DNA of 64,000 bases from Nostoc sp. 'Peltigera membranacea cyanobiont' 210A (GTDB lineage: Bacteria; Cyanobacteriota; Cyanobacteriia; Cyanobacteriales; Nostocaceae): positions 202,621 through 266,620 of the forward strand of contig NZ_NOLJ01000005.1 of the NCBI RefSeq assembly GCF_002246015.1, in the 5' to 3' direction. Numbering within the stretch: the first letter of the stretch is position 1; each line of letters begins with the position of its first letter. The notes below the pieces were generated by a model. That model saw only the letters and a list, made by a program, of their open reading frames with translations, was not told where the DNA came from and made no database searches. Position numbers and translations under genes: made by a program. Of this stretch, positions 60,758 through 64,000 are shown one piece after another.

Positions 60758-63682
60758 ATGGGGCAGCCACAAAAACCTATAGCCGCCGAACAGCAGATCC
60801 TCTCTTTGGGGCGCGTCCTCCAGAGCCTCAGAGAAGAAGAAGATGTTGACGTTCTGATTGAAACAACTATTTCTTATCTCAAAGAAGAGTTTGACTACAA
60901 ACTGATTTGGATTGCTCTTTACGATCGCCTGAATCACATATTATTTGGAAAAGGGGGCATCACACCCGATCGCGACATGAGCTTTTTACGCCAAAGGGTT
61001 GTTCTCAGTCCTGGGGATTTATTAGAGCAAGTAGTAATTGAACAGCATCCTTTGGGCGTAGCTGATTTGCAAACTGAAATCCGTGCCGCCGAATGGCGAA
61101 AAGTTGCCGAAAAATTCCACATCCAAGGAACGATTATTTTACCGATTCGCTACAAAGACCGTTGCTTGGGCTTGGTATTACTGGGTTCAGAACGCTGGGG
61201 CTACCTGCTGACAGGAGAAACAAAAGCACGTTTGATGATGGTTTTAGGTGAACTGGGGGCAGTGCTTTATCAAAATGAAATGCATAAGCAGCAAAAGCAA
61301 ACCAGGCGCACTGACGAACCATTATTAGAATTGCTAGAAAATTTACGCACCCTCAGCAACCTGAATCAAAGACTTGAAGCAGCGGTGCAAGCAACTCATA
61401 AATTTGTCTCCCCCAGCCGGACAAATGTTTACTGGTTTGAGCGCGAAGGGCGCTACTTTTGGTGTCGAATGAGCAATCAGCTGGTCAAAATGGATCGCAA
61501 TTCTAGCAGTCAGCAAGCAGCAGGAATGACTGTACAAGACTTGAGCGATTTTTATTATGCTTTGGCAGTTAACCAAATAGTCTCCATTGGTGATGCCCGC
61601 AGTTCTTTAAAAAGCCATTTTACGGCTAAATTGCTGCAACGTTTGAACGTGCGATCGCTCCTAGCAGCTCCGATTATCTGGCAAAAGAACTTAGTCGGTT
61701 TTCTGGCGGTGGAAAGCAATGAACCTCGCATCTGGACAGACACAGACAAAAATTTCGTTCAGGGTGTTGCTGGTTTAATTTCTCTGGTTGTACCGACCGA
61801 AAGCATGGAAAGCACTATCAAACAGATTCAAGAGGATGCCCAACTCACTAGCCAAGTTGCTCAAGGTATCTATAGCGAACATGACCTTCAAACAACTTTA
61901 CATAGTTGTGCTAAAAGAGTTTTAGCTCGATTAGGTGCTACCCGCTTTTTGCTGTTGCAGTATGACCCTGAGCAGAAGAATTATCAATTTACTTACCAAA
62001 GTCAGCCCCAAAATCGTCGGCCGTTGACATTTACCCTTCAGACCCTCAAAGAATTAGATGGGCAGCTTTTGCAAGGTTCAACTCAAGCGGTGGAAATTGA
62101 GAACTTAGATGAAGATTTACGCTTTTTTAACTGGCGACCCTTGTTATTAGAGAATAATGTGCGATCGCTACTTGTTTGTAAATGCACTCATGAGCATATC
62201 CCAGCAGCGCTTTTGGTGATTACTCATGACACCCATCGTTCTTGGACAACCTTGGAAAAAGAATTGCTGTGGGCTGTCAGTCAACAGATTGGTGTAATTG
62301 TTCGTCAGTGGCAATTACATAACCGCACCACCCAACAGCAAAAAACTTCCCAGGCATTTGAGCAATGCTTACGCATCCTGACACAATCCCAAAACAGCAT
62401 TGAGGTCGAAAAAAAGCATTTAGAATCTACAGCCCTCGAACAAATAGCCTCAATTTTGGGTTGTCCCCTAGCGCTAATGCTATCCTGGGCACCTGGTGAA
62501 AGTCGGGCAGAAATTATTCCTGGAGTGATTGACAATAGCCAATTTGGGATTTTTTCTGATGTATCTATTTATATCCAGGCTGAAGCCTTAATTCAGTGGG
62601 CACTTGTTACGGAGAATTATCTGACTTTGAAGGTGGATAATTTACCTCCAGAAACCAGGAAATGGTTGAATGTTCCAGACAAAAGTCAAATTTTGGTAAT
62701 GGCATTACGTACAACTGCTGATTATGAAACCACTGGTGTCGTGTTGCTTGTAGACTATCAAGAGCGTCGCTGGTCAGAACAAAACCTCAGTGCAACAGCA
62801 ACTCTGATTTCTCAATTAGCCTGGTGGCGTCGTGAAAAGCAAATTACCCGACTTTTAGAATCCACAACCGAAGAATTACGACAACTCAACTGGTACAAAC
62901 ATCGTCGTCTAGAGGAAATTCAAAGAATAACGGCCCATTCCCTGAAACAAATACACGATCTGGGCATTCCTGCGAATGAACTGACTCAGATGCGCTACCA
63001 GCTATTGCTGCGGCAGTTAGACCATACAGCCACCTCTATGAGTGGAATGCTAAAACTCGAACACTGGCAGCTACATATTAGTTGGGAAACTATGCCCATA
63101 GCCAGTTTACTGAAGCGATCGCTCGAACGCATCGACAATTTACTTAAACAACAAAAGCTGTGGATTGGGGTGCATGGACTGGGACAACCAATTGACGAGC
63201 AAGAAGCGCCCAAGAATTCTTCATTAGTTAGAGGCGTTCCTCCCTCTAGCGCTCAATCTGCAATGGCGATCGCTGGTGATATTGTCAAAATTGAATTAGT
63301 TATCCATGAATTATTGGTTACTGCCTGTAACCGTTCTCAAACCGGTAGCAGAATTGATATTTGGTGTCGCCGTTTAGATGCGTCAAAACCCTCAGATATA
63401 AAATATTCTTCTTCTACGACTGGAGCGGCTGAACATCAGACATCCCTAGAATTATCGATCACATATAACGGTGCGATCGAACCACAGCTACTCACGGAAC
63501 TACATGATAATACACCTAAAGATGTGCTTGCTCCTTCCAAGCTCGACCAACCACCAGCTTTACATCTGGTGATCTGTCAAAACCTCATGCAAGAACTAGG
63601 AGGAGAGTTGAATTTCTATCAGTTACCAGATAATCGGGTAGTCAGTCGCTTGTTGTTGCCGTTAGCTATTCATGATTCTTAG
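60758..63682 (+). CDS. multi-GAF sensor protein with degenerate histidine-kinase-like end
   Basis: 974 residues. Three to four GAF domains: about 17-170 (VDVLIETTISYLKEEFDYKL), 185-350, 375-520 and 540-700. The C-terminal third resembles a histidine kinase: a possible phospho-His in RITAHSLKQIHDLG (about 728), then an HATPase-like region with IELVIHELLVTACNRSQTGS (N box), LELSITYNGAIEPQL in place of the DxGxG box, and LVICQNLMQELGGELNFYQL (G2 region). The G1 Asp is replaced by Asn or Tyr, so catalysis is doubtful. It may bind bilin or nucleotides, but no Cys ligand is certain. Confidence 0.85.
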   Translation: MGQPQKPIAAEQQILSLGRVLQSLREEEDVDVLIETTISYLKEEFDYKLIWIALYDRLNHILFGKGGITPDRDMSFLRQRVVLSPGDLLEQVVIEQHPLGVADLQTEIRAAEWRKVAEKFHIQGTIILPIRYKDRCLGLVLLGSERWGYLLTGETKARLMMVLGELGAVLYQNEMHKQQKQTRRTDEPLLELLENLRTLSNLNQRLEAAVQATHKFVSPSRTNVYWFEREGRYFWCRMSNQLVKMDRNSSSQQAAGMTVQDLSDFYYALAVNQIVSIGDARSSLKSHFTAKLLQRLNVRSLLAAPIIWQKNLVGFLAVESNEPRIWTDTDKNFVQGVAGLISLVVPTESMESTIKQIQEDAQLTSQVAQGIYSEHDLQTTLHSCAKRVLARLGATRFLLLQYDPEQKNYQFTYQSQPQNRRPLTFTLQTLKELDGQLLQGSTQAVEIENLDEDLRFFNWRPLLLENNVRSLLVCKCTHEHIPAALLVITHDTHRSWTTLEKELLWAVSQQIGVIVRQWQLHNRTTQQQKTSQAFEQCLRILTQSQNSIEVEKKHLESTALEQIASILGCPLALMLSWAPGESRAEIIPGVIDNSQFGIFSDVSIYIQAEALIQWALVTENYLTLKVDNLPPETRKWLNVPDKSQILVMALRTTADYETTGVVLLVDYQERRWSEQNLSATATLISQLAWWRREKQITRLLESTTEELRQLNWYKHRRLEEIQRITAHSLKQIHDLGIPANELTQMRYQLLLRQLDHTATSMSGMLKLEHWQLHISWETMPIASLLKRSLERIDNLLKQQKLWIGVHGLGQPIDEQEAPKNSSLVRGVPPSSAQSAMAIAGDIVKIELVIHELLVTACNRSQTGSRIDIWCRRLDASKPSDIKYSSSTTGAAEHQTSLELSITYNGAIEPQLLTELHDNTPKDVLAPSKLDQPPALHLVICQNLMQELGGELNFYQLPDNRVVSRLLLPLAIHDS

Positions 63683-64000
63683 TGCAGCTTTGCCTGAAAT
63701 CACGGCAAATTAAGGGCTGAAATTTAAACGCAGATGCGCTTCATTTTCCCACAGTGAAGGTTAACATAACTGTGGCTAATTATTTTTTGGTAGCTTACTT
63801 ATATGGCAATGAGCTTGAGCTAAGGGTGATTGGTGTAGATAATTGGTTTTTCAAGACGCAATAAATCACGTCTCTACATCAGGGTTTTGTTGCTCATTCT
63901 GAACTGTATTGACTTATACGGCAGCTGCTATAACTACAAGCATTAACAATTTATCTTTGTAACTGTCAAGGATAATTAAACGTAAATATAAAATTGTCTT
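63683..64000. other. intergenic end of the window
   Basis: 318 bp with no gene visible. A partial copy of the GTAGAGACG-type hairpin lies near 63854-63880 (AGACGCAATAAATCACGTCT). The rest is AT-rich. Confidence 0.5.

Noticed and set aside
1..64000. CRISPR arrays
   Set aside because: No regular repeat-spacer pattern was found; the tandem heptamers have no spacers.
1..64000. Ribosomal RNA genes
   Set aside because: No 16S, 23S or 5S segment was recognised.

Overview
The window looks like a filamentous, Nostoc-type cyanobacterium (order Nostocales). The octamer GCGATCGC (HIP1) is scattered throughout. There are many tandem heptamer repeats of the TAATTCG and TCATTGG/TCATTAG kind. The rbp-rpsU pair, a CHASE2-Ser/Thr kinase, NB-ARC and HEAT-NACHT genes, and an IS630 copy all fit that group. 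Most of the window is chromosomal housekeeping: tldD, rpsU, secA, ribF, surE, pheS, leuA, pyrD, trmJ and a recQ-like helicase. Between these lie small accessory islands.

Layout. 1-8.2 kb: end of a beta-helix (DUF1565-like) gene, a pentapeptide-repeat protein, tldD, the cold-type rbp-rpsU pair, then a Tat-exported protein and a copper-radical (galactose oxidase-like) enzyme. 8.6-16.2 kb: glycogen debranching enzyme carrying repeat-derived insertions, two peroxiredoxins, a membrane-anchored class A beta-lactamase-like protein, trmJ, and an HNH cassette flanked by a duplicated trmJ 5' end. 16.2-22.3 kb: ABC-2 exporter (one ATPase, two permeases), penicillin-acylase-type hydrolase, lipoprotein. 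22.3-26.6 kb: methyltransferase, IS630 element, AT-rich HNH protein, aspartic protease. 26.7-40.7 kb: secA, diheme cytochrome, MoxR ATPase, ribF, beta-lactamase-fold hydrolase, surE, pheS, recQ-like, phosphoesterase, and three toxin-antitoxin pairs. 41.2-55.0 kb: three STAND-type NTPase genes (one truncated by a tail-to-tail fusion with an acetyltransferase), leuA, NYN protein, CHASE2 kinase, peptidoglycan-binding protein and a RecB-like nuclease. 58.0-63.7 kb: membrane protein with an HTH-like tail, pyrD, an acetyltransferase, and a GAF-type sensor with a degenerate kinase end.

The most striking locus is 55151-57668. A Ro60 (TROVE plus vWA) gene sits in one predicted minus-strand transcription unit with five tRNA-like RNAs, four upstream and one downstream. 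Four of them share the hairpin CUUGCC(U/C)-tetraloop-(A/G)GGCCGACGA, which resembles the Ro-binding element of Y RNAs; the fifth has a diverged version. In three RNAs the Y-type hairpin is inserted into the 5' strand of the anticodon stem. Conceptual removal of 50-53 nt leaves complete cloverleaves with anticodons GUU, AGG and GCC. Bacterial Y RNAs are known to mimic tRNAs, but a tandem array of tRNA/Y chimeras that keep intact anticodon arms is unusual and is the best candidate for an undescribed system here.

A second theme is repetitive DNA that has entered genes without breaking the frame (debranching enzyme, methyltransferase, cytochrome N-terminus) or that sits at start and stop codons (surE, pheS, the copper oxidase).
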